Assembly: GCF_003298775.1 (NCBI RefSeq)
Contig: NZ_QNTQ01000004.1
Location: 1 to 64,000, forward strand
Length of the DNA stretch: 64,000 bases
Direction of reading: 5' to 3'
Source: Rhodosalinus halophilus
GTDB taxonomy: Bacteria > Pseudomonadota > Alphaproteobacteria > Rhodobacterales > Rhodobacteraceae
Shown one piece after another: positions 53,742-63,959 of the stretch. The notes under the pieces were generated by a model. The model searched no databases. It was not told where the DNA came from and saw only the letters and a program-made list of their open reading frames with translations. Both the position numbers and the translations under genes were made by a program. The stretch's first letter is position 1. Each line of letters begins with the position of its first letter.

Positions 53742-54685
53742 TACAAGCCTCCGACGGATAGCCCCATCCGGTCGATCCCGGCCTCTGCCAGGATCGCCCC
53801 GAAATGGGCGAAGAGATAGATCAGCGACAGGCGGAAGAAGCGTTTCTCGACACGGTAGTCGTCCGCCTCTGCGCGCGCCTCGTCGCGGCGCCAGATCGCC
53901 CAGGCGCCCTTGAGGAACATCGCGTTCAGCACCACCGCCACGGCCAGATAGACAGGCCCGCCGACCGTGGTGAAACCGGTGCCGACCGCCAACACCGCCA
54001 GAAGGACCGTGTAGACGAGGATCTGTGCGCGCGTGGCGGGCCGGCCGTGCGTGACGGTCAGCATCGGCACGCCGGCATCGTCGTAGTCCGACCGCATGAA
54101 GAGCGCCAGCGCCCAGAAATGCGGCGGCGTCCACATGAAGATCAGCGCCACCATCAGCCAGGGCTCGAGCGCGAGCGAGCCCGTGGCCGCGGCCCAGCCG
54201 ATCAGCGGCGGAAACGCCCCGGCCAGACCGCCGATCACGATGTTCTGCGGCGTCGTCCGCTTGAGCCACATGGTGTAGATCACGACGTAGAAGAAGATGG
54301 TGAAGGCGAGCCAGGCCGCCGCCAGCCAGTTGGTCGCGAGCCCCAGCATCACCACCGAGAAGCCGGAGAGCGCGAGTCCCAGCGCCAGCGCCTCTTCCGG
54401 CGCAACGCGGCCCGCGGGCACCGGCCGGCGACGCGTGCGCCGCATCCGCGCGTCGATGTCCGCGTCCCACCACATGTTCAGCGCGCCCGACGCGCCGCCG
54501 CCCACGGCGATGAAGAGGATCGCCGCGAAGCCCACCATGGGGTGCACGCCGACCGGCGCGGCCAGCAGCCCCACCAGCGCGGTGAAGACCACCAGCGACA
54601 TGACCCGCGGCTTGAGCAGCGCGACGTAATCGCCGAACTGCGCCTCGGCGGCGGAACGGTCGGGTTGAAGACTCGTGTCGGTCAT
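53741..54685 (-). CDS. ctaB: Heme O synthase (protoheme IX farnesyltransferase)
   Basis: Membrane prenyltransferase that makes heme O, precursor of heme A, for the oxidase. The 314 residues have about nine hydrophobic segments, [18 protein letters not shown] at the N terminus, the first Asp-rich motif [15 protein letters not shown] with RRPVPAG, and the second region [13 protein letters not shown]...[10 protein letters not shown]. UbiA family. It lies between ctaC and the small ORF. Confidence 0.96.
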   Translation of the reverse strand: MTDTSLQPDRSAAEAQFGDYVALLKPRVMSLVVFTALVGLLAAPVGVHPMVGFAAILFIAVGGGASGALNMWWDADIDARMRRTRRRPVPAGRVAPEEALALGLALSGFSVVMLGLATNWLAAAWLAFTIFFYVVIYTMWLKRTTPQNIVIGGLAGAFPPLIGWAAATGSLALEPWLMVALIFMWTPPHFWALALFMRSDYDDAGVPMLTVTHGRPATRAQILVYTVLLAVLAVGTGFTTVGGPVYLAVAVVLNAMFLKGAWAIWRRDEARAEADDYRVEKRFFRLSLIYLFAHFGAILAEAGIDRMGLSVGGL

Positions 54686-54737
54686 TCGGATCCCGTTCGG
54701 AACGGGCCGGCCGCGCCATCAGGCGCGGCGGCGCGCA

Positions 54738-55592
54738 TCATTCGGCCGACGCCACCTGCACGGCGGCGAGCGTGCCCGCATACTCGGCCCGCGCATTCTC
54801 GAGCCACGTCTCGTAGGCCTCCTCGCTGACCACCTTGACGGTGATCGGCATGTAGGCGTGGTCCTTGCCGCAGAGCTCGGAGCACTGGCCGAAATAGACG
54901 CCTTCGCGCTCCGGAGTGAAGTGCAGCTCGGCCAGCCGCCCCGGCACCGCGTCCTGCTTCACGCCGAAGGCCGGGATGGTCCAGGAATGGATCACGTCGG
55001 CGGCGGTGACCTGCATCACGACGGTCTTGCCCACGGGCACGACGACGGCCGTATCGGTCGCCAGCAGGTATTCGTCCTGACTGTAGCCGTATTCCTCGAG
55101 CTCGTCGCGGGCCAGCATGAAGCTGTCGAAGGAGAAACCTTCGTCCACGTATTCATAGCCCCAGAACCACTGGTAGCCGGTCACCTTGATGGTGATGTCG
55201 CCCTCGGGAATCACCTGCTGCTTGAAGAGCACGGGCAGCGAGAAGGCGCCGATGAACACCAGGATGACGATCGGCACGACCGTCCAGGCGACCTCGATGG
55301 GCGTGTTGTGAGTGAACCGCGCCGGGTTGGCGTTGGTGCGACGGTTGTAGCGGACGATCACGTAGAACAGCAGGCCCAGCACGAACACCGTGATCGCCGT
55401 GATGATCACCAGAAGCATGCCATCGAGCCACTGGAGATCGCGGGCGAGCTCCGTCGCGGCGGGCTGGAACCCCATGGCGCCATCCACGGGCGCACCGATG
55501 ATCTCGAGCCCCTCGCCGGGGGCGGACTGCGCCGAAGCGGCGGTTGCGGACAGACTGGCCCCGAGGCCGGCAAGAAAAGTCTTCGCGGTCAT
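54738..55592 (-). CDS. ctaC: Cytochrome c oxidase subunit II
   Basis: A 284-residue subunit with a signal peptide (cut near SAQS, residues 20-23), two transmembrane helices (about 60-82 and 103-124), the aromatic electron-entry motif [10 protein letters not shown], and the Cu(A) ligands H202, C237, E239, C241, H245 and M248 in [17 protein letters not shown]. First gene of the operon; the 186 bases upstream, shared with divergent tldD, should hold its promoter, but I could not pick a convincing one. Confidence 0.97.
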   Translation of the reverse strand: MTAKTFLAGLGASLSATAASAQSAPGEGLEIIGAPVDGAMGFQPAATELARDLQWLDGMLLVIITAITVFVLGLLFYVIVRYNRRTNANPARFTHNTPIEVAWTVVPIVILVFIGAFSLPVLFKQQVIPEGDITIKVTGYQWFWGYEYVDEGFSFDSFMLARDELEEYGYSQDEYLLATDTAVVVPVGKTVVMQVTAADVIHSWTIPAFGVKQDAVPGRLAELHFTPEREGVYFGQCSELCGKDHAYMPITVKVVSEEAYETWLENARAEYAGTLAAVQVASAE

Positions 55593-55778
55593 GCATCACC
55601 CGGTTGGCTTACGGGGGTTTGATTCGGCGCACGCACACCACCGTATACAATGGGATGCGCGACACCTCCCCGTTGTCTTCTGAGCGCTTGTAACCATATT
55701 CTTCAGCGCGAGGAAAGCATCTCTGTTGCGGCAAACGGCCGCTTTTCCCATCCAGCCCCGCTTCTCCGGAGTACATCC

Positions 55779-57203
55779 ATGTCCGACGCCCTCTTTCGCC
55801 CCTTCGAGACCCGACTGGACAAGGAGAGCGCGCTGCGGATCCTGCGCGATGCCACGGCGGGCGCGGACGACGGCGAACTGTTCCTCGAGCGCAGCCGCTC
55901 CGAGAGCCTGACCTTCGACGACGGACGTCTCAGGAACGCCGCCTACGACGCTTCCGAGGGTTTCGGGCTGCGCGCCGTCTCCGGAGAGGTGACGGGCTTT
56001 GCCCACTCCACCGAGCTGAGCGAGGCGGCGCTGCGGCGCGCGGCAGAGACGACCCGCCTCGCCGTGGCCGAGGGAGGCGGCGCCCTCGCCGAGCCGCCCG
56101 CGCCGACCAACCGCAGGCTCTACGCCGACCTCGACCCCATCGCCGGCGCGGAGTTCCCGGTGAAGGTGGAAACCCTGCGCGCGATCGACGCCTACGCACG
56201 CTCGGCCGATCCCCGCGTGGTGCAGGTGACCGCGAGCCTCGCCGCCGGCGCGCGCGAGATCGAGATCCTGCGCCCGGACGGCACGCATGTGCGCGACACG
56301 CAGCCCATGGTGCGACTCAACGTCTCGGTCATCCTGGAACAGGACGGCCGCCGCGAAGCGGGCACCGCGGGCGGCGGCGGGCGCGTCGGACTGGACGGGC
56401 TGCTGGCCGAGGACGATTGGCGCGCCAAGACCGACGAGGCGATCCGCATCGCCCGCGTCAACCTGCGCGCCGAACCCGCGCCGGCGGGCGTGATGGACAT
56501 CGTGCTCGGCCCCGGCTGGCCCGGCATCCTCCTGCACGAGGCGGTGGGCCACGGGCTGGAGGGCGACTTCAACCGCAAGGGCAGTTCCGCCTTCGCCGGG
56601 CTCATGGGCCAGCAGGTGGCGGCCAGGGGCGTGACGGTGGTGGACGACGGCACCCTGCCGGACCGGCGCGGCTCGATCACCGTGGACGACGAGGGCACGC
56701 CCAGCGCGCGCAACGTGCTGATCGAGGACGGCATCCTCGTGGGCTACCTTCAGGACCGGCAGAACGCGCGGCTGATGGACGTCGCGCCCACCGGCAACGG
56801 CCGGCGGCAGAGCTTCGCCCACGCGCCCATGCCGCGGATGACCAACACGATCATGGAGGGCGGCGACGCCGATCCGCAGGATCTGGTCGCCGAGCTGAAG
56901 GACGGCATCTACGCCGTGGGCTTCGGCGGCGGGCAGGTGGACATCACCAACGGCAAGTTCGTCTTTTCCTGCACCGAGGCCTACCGGGTGAAGGACGGCA
57001 AGGTGGGCGCGCCGGTGAAGGGCGCCACGCTGATCGGAGACGGGGCCACGGCGCTCAGGAACATCCGCGGGCTTGGCCGCGACATGGCGCTCGATCCCGG
57101 CATGGGCACTTGCGGCAAGGACGGCCAATGGGTGCCCGTGGGCGTGGGCCAGCCCACCGTGCTGATCGGCGGGCTGACGGTGGGCGGCGCGCAGGCGGCG
57201 TGA
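55779..57203 (+). CDS. tldD: TldD-family metalloprotease
   Basis: A 474-residue TldD protein, the active half of the TldD/TldE (PmbA) heterodimeric peptidase that degrades unfolded peptides and matures some RiPPs and CcdA. The zinc motif HEAVGHGLEGDF gives the HExxxH ligands, and NGKFVFSCTEAYRVKDGK the C-terminal Cys ligand region; TLIGDGATALRNIRG is also typical. Start ATG 55779 (MSDALFRPFE) follows CCGGAGT. The stop is overlapped by GTG 57200 of a small downstream frame. tldE/pmbA is not in the window. Confidence 0.93.
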   Translation: MSDALFRPFETRLDKESALRILRDATAGADDGELFLERSRSESLTFDDGRLRNAAYDASEGFGLRAVSGEVTGFAHSTELSEAALRRAAETTRLAVAEGGGALAEPPAPTNRRLYADLDPIAGAEFPVKVETLRAIDAYARSADPRVVQVTASLAAGAREIEILRPDGTHVRDTQPMVRLNVSVILEQDGRREAGTAGGGGRVGLDGLLAEDDWRAKTDEAIRIARVNLRAEPAPAGVMDIVLGPGWPGILLHEAVGHGLEGDFNRKGSSAFAGLMGQQVAARGVTVVDDGTLPDRRGSITVDDEGTPSARNVLIEDGILVGYLQDRQNARLMDVAPTGNGRRQSFAHAPMPRMTNTIMEGGDADPQDLVAELKDGIYAVGFGGGQVDITNGKFVFSCTEAYRVKDGKVGAPVKGATLIGDGATALRNIRGLGRDMALDPGMGTCGKDGQWVPVGVGQPTVLIGGLTVGGAQAA

Positions 57204-57402
57204 GCTGGCCCGCGCTTCGCTCGGGCTTTGCCGGCCGGGCAGTGGCGCTCGGCACGGGCGCGGCGCTGGCCGGGGCGGTCAGCCTCTTCACCGGCCTCGA
57301 GCCCGACATCGTGCTGCCGGTGCGCTGCTGATCGCCGGCGTCTCCTGGCTGGTGCTGCGCGGGACGGTGGGTCCGGACCGGCTGTGTCCCGAGGATCTCT
57401 GA
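57200..57402 (+). pseudogene. Small membrane protein gene, probably frameshifted
   Basis: GTG 57200 opens a frame (MSWPALRSGFAGRAVALG, one hydrophobic segment) coupled to the tldD stop by GTGA, but it ends at TGA 57329-57331. From 57325 another frame continues as LLIAGVSWLVLRGTVG and CPEDL to a stop at 57400-57402, giving a second hydrophobic segment. Joined, they would make a two-helix protein of about 67 residues. One missing base (or two extra) near 57320-57328 explains the break. It may be a real pseudogene, a sequencing error, or a short 43-residue protein. Confidence 0.45.
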
Positions 57403-57417
57403 CGCGCGGGGACTGGG

Positions 57418-57433
57418 TTTACGCGCCATTAAC
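57418..57433. promoter_or_regulatory. CtrA-like box upstream of dprA
   Basis: TTTA-CGCGCCA-TTAAC fits the CtrA consensus TTAA-N7-TTAAC with one change in the first half. It lies 44 bases before the dprA start. In Rhodobacter capsulatus, competence genes needed for uptake of gene-transfer-agent DNA are under CtrA control, which makes the site plausible. Confidence 0.55.
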
Positions 57434-57476
57434 CCTCGCGGGCCTACAAGCGATTCTGCAAGGCGGCGGGGTCGCG

Positions 57477-58739
57477 ATGACCGGAACGGCAGACACTTCC
57501 ACTCACCCCATACTCCCACCCACCACGGAAGACGATTCGGTCGCGTGGCTCCGCCTCTTGCGTTCCCGCCGAGTGGGGCCGGCCACCTTTCATCGCCTGA
57601 TGGGCGAACACGGCTCGGCCGCCGCGGCGCTCGAGGCGCTGCCAGAGGTCGCCCGCGCCGCCGGGGTGGACGACTATACCGCCTGTCCCGAGGGTGTTGC
57701 GCTCGCCGAGCTCGCGGCGGGCCGCCGGGCCGGCGCGCGGCTTCTTCTGCACGGACATCCAGATTACCCCGCCGCCCTGATGCACATGCCGGATGCGCCG
57801 CCCGCGCTCTGGGCGCTGGGCGATGCGGCGCTGCTCGCACGCCCGATGGTCGCACTCGTGGGCGCGCGCAACGCCTCCTCGCTCGGCGCCCGCATGGCGA
57901 AGGCGCTGGCGCGCGGGCTTGGGGAGGCCGGTTTCGCCGTTGTCTCGGGCCTCGCGCGCGGGGTGGACGCCGCCGCGCACGACGCCGCGCTGGCACATGG
58001 CACGATCGCGGTGATGGCGGGCGGCTGCGACGTGATCTACCCCACCGAGAACGCCGAACTCGCCCGCCGGATCGAGGCGGCCGGCCTCCTTCTGTCCGAA
58101 CAGCCGATGGGCATGGCGCCGCAGGCACGCCACTTCCCGGCGCGCAACAGGATCATCTCCGGCCTGGCGGGCGCAGTCGTGGTGGTCGAGGCGGCCGCCC
58201 GCTCGGGAAGCCTCATCACGGCGCGCACGGCGCTCGATCAGGGGCGCGAGGTGCTCGCCGTGCCGGGCCACCCCTTCGACGCGCGCGCCGCGGGGTGCAA
58301 CGCGCTGATCCGCGACGGAGCGCGCCTCGTGCGCAACGCCGAGGACGTGATCGAGGCCCTCGGCGCCGTACGGCGCGAGGCAGCGGCACCCGCGCGCGAT
58401 GCACCGGCTGCCGGTCCGCCGCCCGACAGCGCGGCCGGACCGGACGCGCCCCGCCTCGACGCGCGCCAGGCCGGAGCGCAGGGGGATGCGACCGCGCCCC
58501 GGAAGGACGCAGACACGCCGCCCGAGAGCCGATCGGGCGGCCCGCGCCGGCGCAGCCTGCGCGAGACGGCGGCCCTGCACGGCGAGATACTGGCGCGCCT
58601 CGGCCCGTCGCCGCTCGCCGAGGACCAGCTGATCCGCGATCTGGGGACGAACGCGGAGACCGTGGCGCCCGCCTTGCTAGATCTGGAGCTCGACGGCCGG
58701 ATCCGCCGCCAGGCCGGCGGGTTGCTGTCGCTGGCCTGA
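57477..58739 (+). CDS. dprA: DNA processing protein DprA
   Basis: Binds incoming single-stranded DNA and loads RecA during natural transformation. The 420 residues have an N-terminal SAM/HhH-like part (LLRSRRVGPATFHRLMGEHG), a Rossmann core (about 120-310) with MVALVGARNASSLGARMA, VVSGLARGVDAAAHDAAL, PTENAELARRI, PARNRIISGLAGAVVVVEA and SGSLITA, a long Pro/Ala linker, and a winged-helix (DML1-like) C terminus (SPLAEDQLIRDLGTNAE). AAGGCGGCGGGG lies before ATG 57477. A CtrA-like box is upstream and topA follows after about 290 bases, a frequent pairing. Confidence 0.95.
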   Translation: MTGTADTSTHPILPPTTEDDSVAWLRLLRSRRVGPATFHRLMGEHGSAAAALEALPEVARAAGVDDYTACPEGVALAELAAGRRAGARLLLHGHPDYPAALMHMPDAPPALWALGDAALLARPMVALVGARNASSLGARMAKALARGLGEAGFAVVSGLARGVDAAAHDAALAHGTIAVMAGGCDVIYPTENAELARRIEAAGLLLSEQPMGMAPQARHFPARNRIISGLAGAVVVVEAAARSGSLITARTALDQGREVLAVPGHPFDARAAGCNALIRDGARLVRNAEDVIEALGAVRREAAAPARDAPAAGPPPDSAAGPDAPRLDARQAGAQGDATAPRKDADTPPESRSGGPRRRSLRETAALHGEILARLGPSPLAEDQLIRDLGTNAETVAPALLDLELDGRIRRQAGGLLSLA

Positions 58740-58762
58740 GAACGGCATCCCGCAGGCCGTTC
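58740..58762 (+). terminator. Hairpin at the dprA stop codon
   Basis: GAACGGC at 58740-58746 pairs perfectly with GCCGTTC at 58756-58762 around a 9-base loop; the stem starts at the last base of the stop codon. No T run follows. The rest of the 294 bases before topA has no gene; TTGACA at 58955-58960 is a good -35 candidate for topA, without a clear -10. Confidence 0.5.
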
Positions 58763-59033
58763 GGCTCCCTGAAGCAGTCGGCGCACGACCCGCATCCGCC
58801 CGTCATGCCCGGTCGGCTCACTCCTCCACGCGCAGGGCCCGTCGCCGGGCCTGGTAACCCGCGCCGCAGGGCGATCGCCCCCTTTGCGTGCTCCTCCGAC
58901 AGGCCACCCGGCCCCTTCTCCGCCGCGGCCGCCCCCTGCCGCAGGCCGGGCCGATTGACATTCCGACCTTGCGTGCCAGCTTGCCCGAGGCCATATCCCG
59001 CCCGGTCCGCCCCGAAGGAGAGCGCCCTTCCCC

Positions 59034-61649
59034 ATGCCCGTCGTCGTCGTCGAGTCCCCGGCCAAGGCCAAGACAATCAACAAGTATCTGGGCTCCGACT
59101 ACACGGTGCTGGCCTCTTACGGGCATGTCCGCGACCTGCCGCCCAAGGACGGGTCGGTCGATCCCGAGCACGGGTTCGAGATGAAATGGGAGGTCGCGAG
59201 CGACAGCCAGAAGCATATCCGCGCCATCGCCGAGGCGCTCAAGGACGACCCCGAACTCATCCTCGCCACCGACCCCGACCGCGAGGGCGAGGCGATCTCG
59301 TGGCACCTCGAGGAGGCGCTCAGGAAGCGCCGCGCGCTCAAGAAGGACACTCCGGTCCGCCGGGTCGTGTTCAACGCGATCACAAAGTCGGCGGTGACCG
59401 AGGCGATGGAGAACCCCCGCGGAATCGACGACGCGCTGGTCGAAGCCTACCTCGCCCGCCGCGCGCTCGACTACCTCGTGGGCTTCAACCTGTCTCCGGT
59501 GCTCTGGCGCAAGCTGCCCGGCGCAAAATCGGCCGGGCGCGTGCAGTCGGTCTGCCTGCGGCTGATCGTCGAGCGCGAGATGGAGATCGAGGCCTTCCGG
59601 CCGCAGGAATACTGGACGGTCAAGGCCGAGCTCGCCACGCCGCGCGGACAGACCTACGAGGCGCGGCTTACAGTGCTGGGCGGCCGCAAGCTCGACAAGT
59701 TCGACATCGACGGCGAGGAGGCGGCGAAGCTCGCCGTTCAGGCCGTCACCTCGCGCGATCTCACCGTCACCTCGGTCGAGGCGAAGCCGGCCAGCCGCAA
59801 TCCCGCGCCGCCCTTCATGACCTCGACGTTGCAGCAGGAGGCCAGCCGCAAGTTCGGCATGGGGGCGCGCCAGACGATGAGCGCGGCGCAACGCCTCTAC
59901 GAGGCCGGGCACATCACCTACATGCGGACCGACGGGATCGACATGGCGCCCGAGGCGGTTCACGCCGCGCGCGACGCGATCCGCGACCGCTTCGGCAAGG
60001 AGTACGTGCCCGGCTCTCCGCGGATGTACAAGAACAAGGCGAAGAACGCGCAGGAAGCGCACGAGTGCATCCGCCCCACGGACATGACGAAGGACGCGGG
60101 CGCGCTGCGGCTCTCCGACCCGGACCAGAAGAAGCTCTACGACCTGATCTGGAAACGGACCCTCGCCTGCCAGATGGAGGCGGCGCGGCTCGAGCGCACC
60201 ACCGTCGAGGTGGGAAGCGCGGACGGCCAGGTGGGCCTGCGCGCCACCGGGCAGGTGGTGCTCTTCGACGGGTTCATGCGGGTCTACGAGGAAGGCCGCG
60301 ACGAGCCGGCCGAGGACGACGACAAGCGCTTGCCGCAGATCACGGAAGGCGAGGCCGCCGAAAAGCGCGCCGTCACGCCCGAGCAGCATTTCACCCAGCC
60401 CCCGCCGCGCTACACCGAGGCGACGCTGGTCAAGAAGATGGAGGAGCTGGGCATCGGCCGCCCCTCCACCTACGCCTCGATCGTGACCACGATCCAGGAC
60501 CGCGGCTACGTCCGCAAGGACAAGAACCGCCTGATTCCTGAGGACAAGGGGCGGCTGGTGACGGCCTTCCTGGCCAACTACTTCCGCAAGTACGTGGGCT
60601 ACGATTTCACCGCCAAGCTCGAGGACGAGCTTGACGACGTGAGCGCGGGCGAGCGCGACTGGAAGGACGTGCTGGACCGCTTCTGGCGCGACTTCTCGGC
60701 CCATCTGGCAGAGACGGCCGATCTGCGCATCTCGGAGGTGCTGGACAAGATCGACGAGGTGCTGGCGCCGCATCTCTACCCGCCGCGCGAGGACGGCGGC
60801 GACCCGCGCGCCTGCCCCGCCTGCGGCGACGGGCGGCTGTCGATGCGCACCTCGCGCGCCGGCGGCGCCTTCATCGGCTGCTCGAACTACCCCGAATGCC
60901 GCTTCACCCGCCCCTTCGGCCCGCCGGGGATGGAGGACGGCGACGAGATCGGCCCCGACGGCAAGCTTCTGGGCTACGACGGCGAGGATCCGATCACCCT
61001 GCGCAAGGGGCGCTTCGGCCCCTATGTGCAACGGCGCGAGGCGACGGAAGAAGAGCCCAAGCCGCCCCGGGCCTCGCTGCCCAAGGGATGGGAGCCCTCC
61101 GAGGTCACCCTCGAAAAGGCGCTCATGCTTCTTTCGCTGCCGCGCGAGGTCGGGCCCCACCCCGAGGACGGCGAGATGATCGAGGCGGGGATCGGCCGCT
61201 ACGGCCCCTATGTCCGCCACGGGCGCACCTACGCCAACCTTGAAAGCGTGGACGAGGTCTTCGAGGTCGGACAGAATCGCGCGGTCGAGCTCCTCGCGCA
61301 GAAGGCCGCGCGCGGCGGCCGGGGGGCGGCCGCCAAGCCGCTGAAGGAACTGGGCGAGCACCCGGAAAAGGGCGGCGCGATCGCGGTGATGAACGGCCGC
61401 TACGGACCTTACGTCAAATGGGAGAAGGTGAACGCCACGCTCCCCAAGGGCACCGAGCCAGAGGACGTGACGCTCGAGACCGCCGTGCAGCTGGTGGACG
61501 AGAAGGCGGCCAAGAAGGGCGGCGGCAGGAAGAAGGCCTCGGCCACGAAGAAGAGTCCCACCAAGAAGACGACGTCCAAGAACACCTCGGCGAAGAAGAC
61601 CGCGACGAAATCCGGCACCTCGAAGAGCAAGGCCGGCGCCGGCAAGTGA
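59034..61649 (+). CDS. topA: DNA topoisomerase I
   Basis: Type IA enzyme that relaxes negative supercoils. The 871 residues contain the TOPRIM domain at the start ([20 protein letters not shown], then [15 protein letters not shown] with the DxD-type Mg ligands), the active-site tyrosine Y296 in [20 protein letters not shown], and [18 protein letters not shown]. The C terminus has one four-Cys zinc ribbon (CPACG and GCSNYPEC), then three topoisomerase C-terminal repeats (GRFGPYV, GRYGPYV, GRYGPYV) and a Lys/Thr/Ser-rich tail (about 825-871) as in many alphaproteobacteria. CGAAGGAGAG precedes the start. Confidence 0.97.
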   Translation: MPVVVVESPAKAKTINKYLGSDYTVLASYGHVRDLPPKDGSVDPEHGFEMKWEVASDSQKHIRAIAEALKDDPELILATDPDREGEAISWHLEEALRKRRALKKDTPVRRVVFNAITKSAVTEAMENPRGIDDALVEAYLARRALDYLVGFNLSPVLWRKLPGAKSAGRVQSVCLRLIVEREMEIEAFRPQEYWTVKAELATPRGQTYEARLTVLGGRKLDKFDIDGEEAAKLAVQAVTSRDLTVTSVEAKPASRNPAPPFMTSTLQQEASRKFGMGARQTMSAAQRLYEAGHITYMRTDGIDMAPEAVHAARDAIRDRFGKEYVPGSPRMYKNKAKNAQEAHECIRPTDMTKDAGALRLSDPDQKKLYDLIWKRTLACQMEAARLERTTVEVGSADGQVGLRATGQVVLFDGFMRVYEEGRDEPAEDDDKRLPQITEGEAAEKRAVTPEQHFTQPPPRYTEATLVKKMEELGIGRPSTYASIVTTIQDRGYVRKDKNRLIPEDKGRLVTAFLANYFRKYVGYDFTAKLEDELDDVSAGERDWKDVLDRFWRDFSAHLAETADLRISEVLDKIDEVLAPHLYPPREDGGDPRACPACGDGRLSMRTSRAGGAFIGCSNYPECRFTRPFGPPGMEDGDEIGPDGKLLGYDGEDPITLRKGRFGPYVQRREATEEEPKPPRASLPKGWEPSEVTLEKALMLLSLPREVGPHPEDGEMIEAGIGRYGPYVRHGRTYANLESVDEVFEVGQNRAVELLAQKAARGGRGAAAKPLKELGEHPEKGGAIAVMNGRYGPYVKWEKVNATLPKGTEPEDVTLETAVQLVDEKAAKKGGGRKKASATKKSPTKKTTSKNTSAKKTATKSGTSKSKAGAGK

Positions 61650-61728
61650 GCGCCGCCGCCCCGCGTTGACTTCCCGCCCCCGCGCGGCCACAACTCGCGC
61701 CGACACACGGGCACGAAGGGAGTGTGGG

Positions 61729-62433
61729 ATGAAAAAGGTCTACGGCAGCGCCGCAGAGGCGCTCGACGGCCTGCTCTTCGACGGCATGTTCATCGCGGCC
61801 GGCGGCTTCGGCCTCTGCGGGATCCCGGAGCTGCTGATTCAGGCGCTCCGCGACGCAGGCACCAGAGATCTGACCATCGCGTCGAACAACGCGGGCGTGG
61901 ACGGCTTCGGCCTCGGGATCCTGCTGGAGAACAAGCAGGTGAAGAAGATGCTCTCGTCCTACGTGGGCGAGAACGCTGAATTCATGCGGCAGTATCTCTC
62001 CGAGGAACTGGAGCTGGAATTCAACCCGCAGGGCACGCTGGCCGAGCGGATGCGCGCGGGCGGTGCGGGCATCGCGGGCTTCTACACCAAGACCGGCTAC
62101 GGCACGCAGATCGGCGAGGGCAAGGAGGTCAAGGTCTTCGACGGCGAGCACTACATCCTCGAGCGCGGGATCGTGGCGGACCTGTCGATCGTCAAGGCGT
62201 GGAAGGCCGACACCACCGGCAACGCGATCTTCCGCAAGACCGCCCGCAACTTCAATCCGCCGGCAGCCATGTGCGGCAAGACCTGCGTGATGGAGGTGGA
62301 AAAGATCGTCGAGCCGGGCGAGCTCGACCCCGACTGCATCCACCTGCCCGGCATCTACGTGCACCGCCTGATCCAGGGCGAGCACGAGAAGCGGATCGAG
62401 AAGATCACCAACCGGCAGAAGGAGAGCGCGTGA
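61729..62433 (+). CDS. scoA: 3-oxoacid CoA-transferase subunit A
   Basis: Alpha subunit of succinyl-CoA:3-ketoacid CoA-transferase, which moves CoA from succinyl-CoA to acetoacetate. The 234 residues carry the CoA-binding glycine loop [51 protein letters not shown] and [13 protein letters not shown]. The stop TGA overlaps the scoB ATG (TGATG). Suggests use of ketone bodies or turnover of polyhydroxybutyrate. A butyrate/acetate CoA-transferase is the less likely alternative. Confidence 0.95.
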   Translation: MKKVYGSAAEALDGLLFDGMFIAAGGFGLCGIPELLIQALRDAGTRDLTIASNNAGVDGFGLGILLENKQVKKMLSSYVGENAEFMRQYLSEELELEFNPQGTLAERMRAGGAGIAGFYTKTGYGTQIGEGKEVKVFDGEHYILERGIVADLSIVKAWKADTTGNAIFRKTARNFNPPAAMCGKTCVMEVEKIVEPGELDPDCIHLPGIYVHRLIQGEHEKRIEKITNRQKESA

Positions 62434-63059
62434 TGCCCTGGGACCGCGATCAGATGGCCGAGCGCGCCGCGCAGGAACTCGAGGACGGGATGTACGTCAA
62501 CCTCGGCATCGGCATCCCGACGCTGGTGGCGAACTACATCCCCGAAGGCGTGGAGGTCACGCTCCAGTCCGAGAACGGGATGCTCGGCATGGGGCCCTTC
62601 CCCTTCGAGGGCGAGGAGGATCCGGACCTCATCAACGCCGGCAAGCAGACGATCACCGAGCTGCCGCACACCGCCTATTTCGACAGCGCCACCAGCTTCG
62701 GCATGATCCGGGGCGGCAAGATCGCCATGGCGATCCTGGGTGCGATGGAAGTGAGCGAAGAGGGCGACCTCGCCAACTGGATGATCCCCGGCAAGCTGGT
62801 GAAGGGCATGGGCGGCGCGATGGACCTCGTCGCCGGCGTCAAGCGCGTCGTCGTGGTGATGGACCACACCAACAAGGCGGGCGAGCCCAAGCTCCTGAAG
62901 CACTGCACCCTGCCGCTCACGGGCAAGGGGGTGGTGGACCGGATCATCACCAACCTCGGCGTGCTCGACGTGGCGCACAAGGGGCTCCATATCGTCGAGA
63001 CCGCGCCCGGCGTCACCCGCGACGAAATCGTCGCCAAGACCGAAGCCGCGATCGTCTGA
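62433..63059 (+). CDS. scoB: 3-oxoacid CoA-transferase subunit B
   Basis: Beta subunit carrying the catalytic glutamate in [12 protein letters not shown] (about residue 48) that forms the enzyme-CoA thioester. The 208 residues also show [33 protein letters not shown] and [30 protein letters not shown] precedes ATG 62433, which overlaps the scoA stop. The gene ends before a long-loop hairpin that could serve both it and the converging transglycosylase gene. Confidence 0.96.
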   Translation: MPWDRDQMAERAAQELEDGMYVNLGIGIPTLVANYIPEGVEVTLQSENGMLGMGPFPFEGEEDPDLINAGKQTITELPHTAYFDSATSFGMIRGGKIAMAILGAMEVSEEGDLANWMIPGKLVKGMGGAMDLVAGVKRVVVVMDHTNKAGEPKLLKHCTLPLTGKGVVDRIITNLGVLDVAHKGLHIVETAPGVTRDEIVAKTEAAIV

Positions 63060-63072
63060 GGCGGCTGTGGCG

Positions 63073-63106
63073 GCGCCCGCTCCTGGCCTTGCGCGGGGGC
63101 GGGCGC
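63073..63106. terminator. Possible bidirectional terminator
   Basis: GCGCCCGC at 63073-63080 pairs with GCGGGCGC at 63099-63106 around an 18-base loop. It fills the 48 bases between the converging scoB and transglycosylase genes. No T run on either side. Confidence 0.4.
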
Positions 63107-63107
63107 G

Positions 63108-63959
63108 TCAAACGCCGCCGGTGACGAAGACGCAACCGTCGGTGATGAAGAGCGGCGGCGTGCGGCAGAGCCCGCGCGCGACGCTGTAGGCGGCCAGCAC
63201 CTTGGGCACGTAATCCCGCGTCTCGGCGAAGGGCGGCACGCCGGCGTGGTCGCGCACCGCGCCCTCGCCAGCGTTGTAGCCGGCGAGCACGAGGATCGGG
63301 TCGCCGCCGAAGTGCGCCATCAGCCAATCCAGGTAGGCCACGCCCCCGCGGATGTTCTGGGCGGCGTCGAGGCTGTCCGAGACGCCGAAGCGCGCGGCGG
63401 TGTCGGGCATGAGCTGCATCAGGCCCTCGGCGCCGGCGCGGCTGACGGCCTCGGCGCGACCGCCCGACTCGACGGCGATCACCGCGAGCACCAGCGCAGG
63501 CGAGACCTGCGTGCCGACGGTGGCGCGCAGGATCTCGGGGCCGCGCGTGCGGGCGATGTCCTGCAGCAGTTGCAGGCGCGGCGCGGCGACCTCCGCGGGC
63601 CCCTGCGACAGCGACAGCAGCGCGGGCTCGACGCGGGCCGGCCCCGCCGCCGCCTCGCGCGCGGGCGAGACCGCGTTCCAGAACCACCCGTAGCGGCCCG
63701 GCGCGTCGCGGGCGACTGCCGGGGCAGCCGCATCGCCGCCCGGGTCGTCCCCGTCCAAGTCGCCCCGCGCGCCGGCCCCGCCGCGTTGCCGGGCAATATC
63801 CTCGGGCGTGATCTGCACCGTGATGCGCGGGCCGCCCCCCGCGGGCGGCTTGACCCGCTTGGCCGTGAACGCGCCGTCCGTCGCCGACGGCTCCGCCTGC
63901 ACGCCGGGCGCGGCGAACAGGGCGACCATCGCCGCGAGAGCGACGATCTCTCTTTGCAT
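63108..63959 (-). CDS. Lytic transglycosylase (SLT domain), exported
   Basis: Cleaves peptidoglycan glycan strands. The 283-residue protein has a signal peptide (about 1-22, ending VQAEP), a low-complexity Gly/Ala/Asp linker (about 25-115) and a C-terminal SLT goose-lysozyme-like domain (about 140-275): catalytic Glu in VLAVIAVESGGRAEAVS, GLMQLMPDTAARFGV, NIRGGVAYLDWLM and VLAGYNAGEGAV. No lipobox is seen, so it is probably periplasmic and soluble. A start at 63959 with AGGAGATACCCGA upstream is convincing. Confidence 0.93.
   Translation of the reverse strand: MQREIVALAAMVALFAAPGVQAEPSATDGAFTAKRVKPPAGGGPRITVQITPEDIARQRGGAGARGDLDGDDPGGDAAAPAVARDAPGRYGWFWNAVSPAREAAAGPARVEPALLSLSQGPAEVAAPRLQLLQDIARTRGPEILRATVGTQVSPALVLAVIAVESGGRAEAVSRAGAEGLMQLMPDTAARFGVSDSLDAAQNIRGGVAYLDWLMAHFGGDPILVLAGYNAGEGAVRDHAGVPPFAETRDYVPKVLAAYSVARGLCRTPPLFITDGCVFVTGGV

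Noticed and set aside
55593-55778. Promoters of ctaC and tldD
   Set aside because: Several weak -10-like strings (for example TATACA near 55643) but no pair with acceptable -35 spacing that I could defend.
57329-57331. TGA read through as selenocysteine in the small frame after tldD
   Set aside because: The in-frame continuation is meaningless, whereas another frame continues with a hydrophobic segment; a frameshift explains it better.
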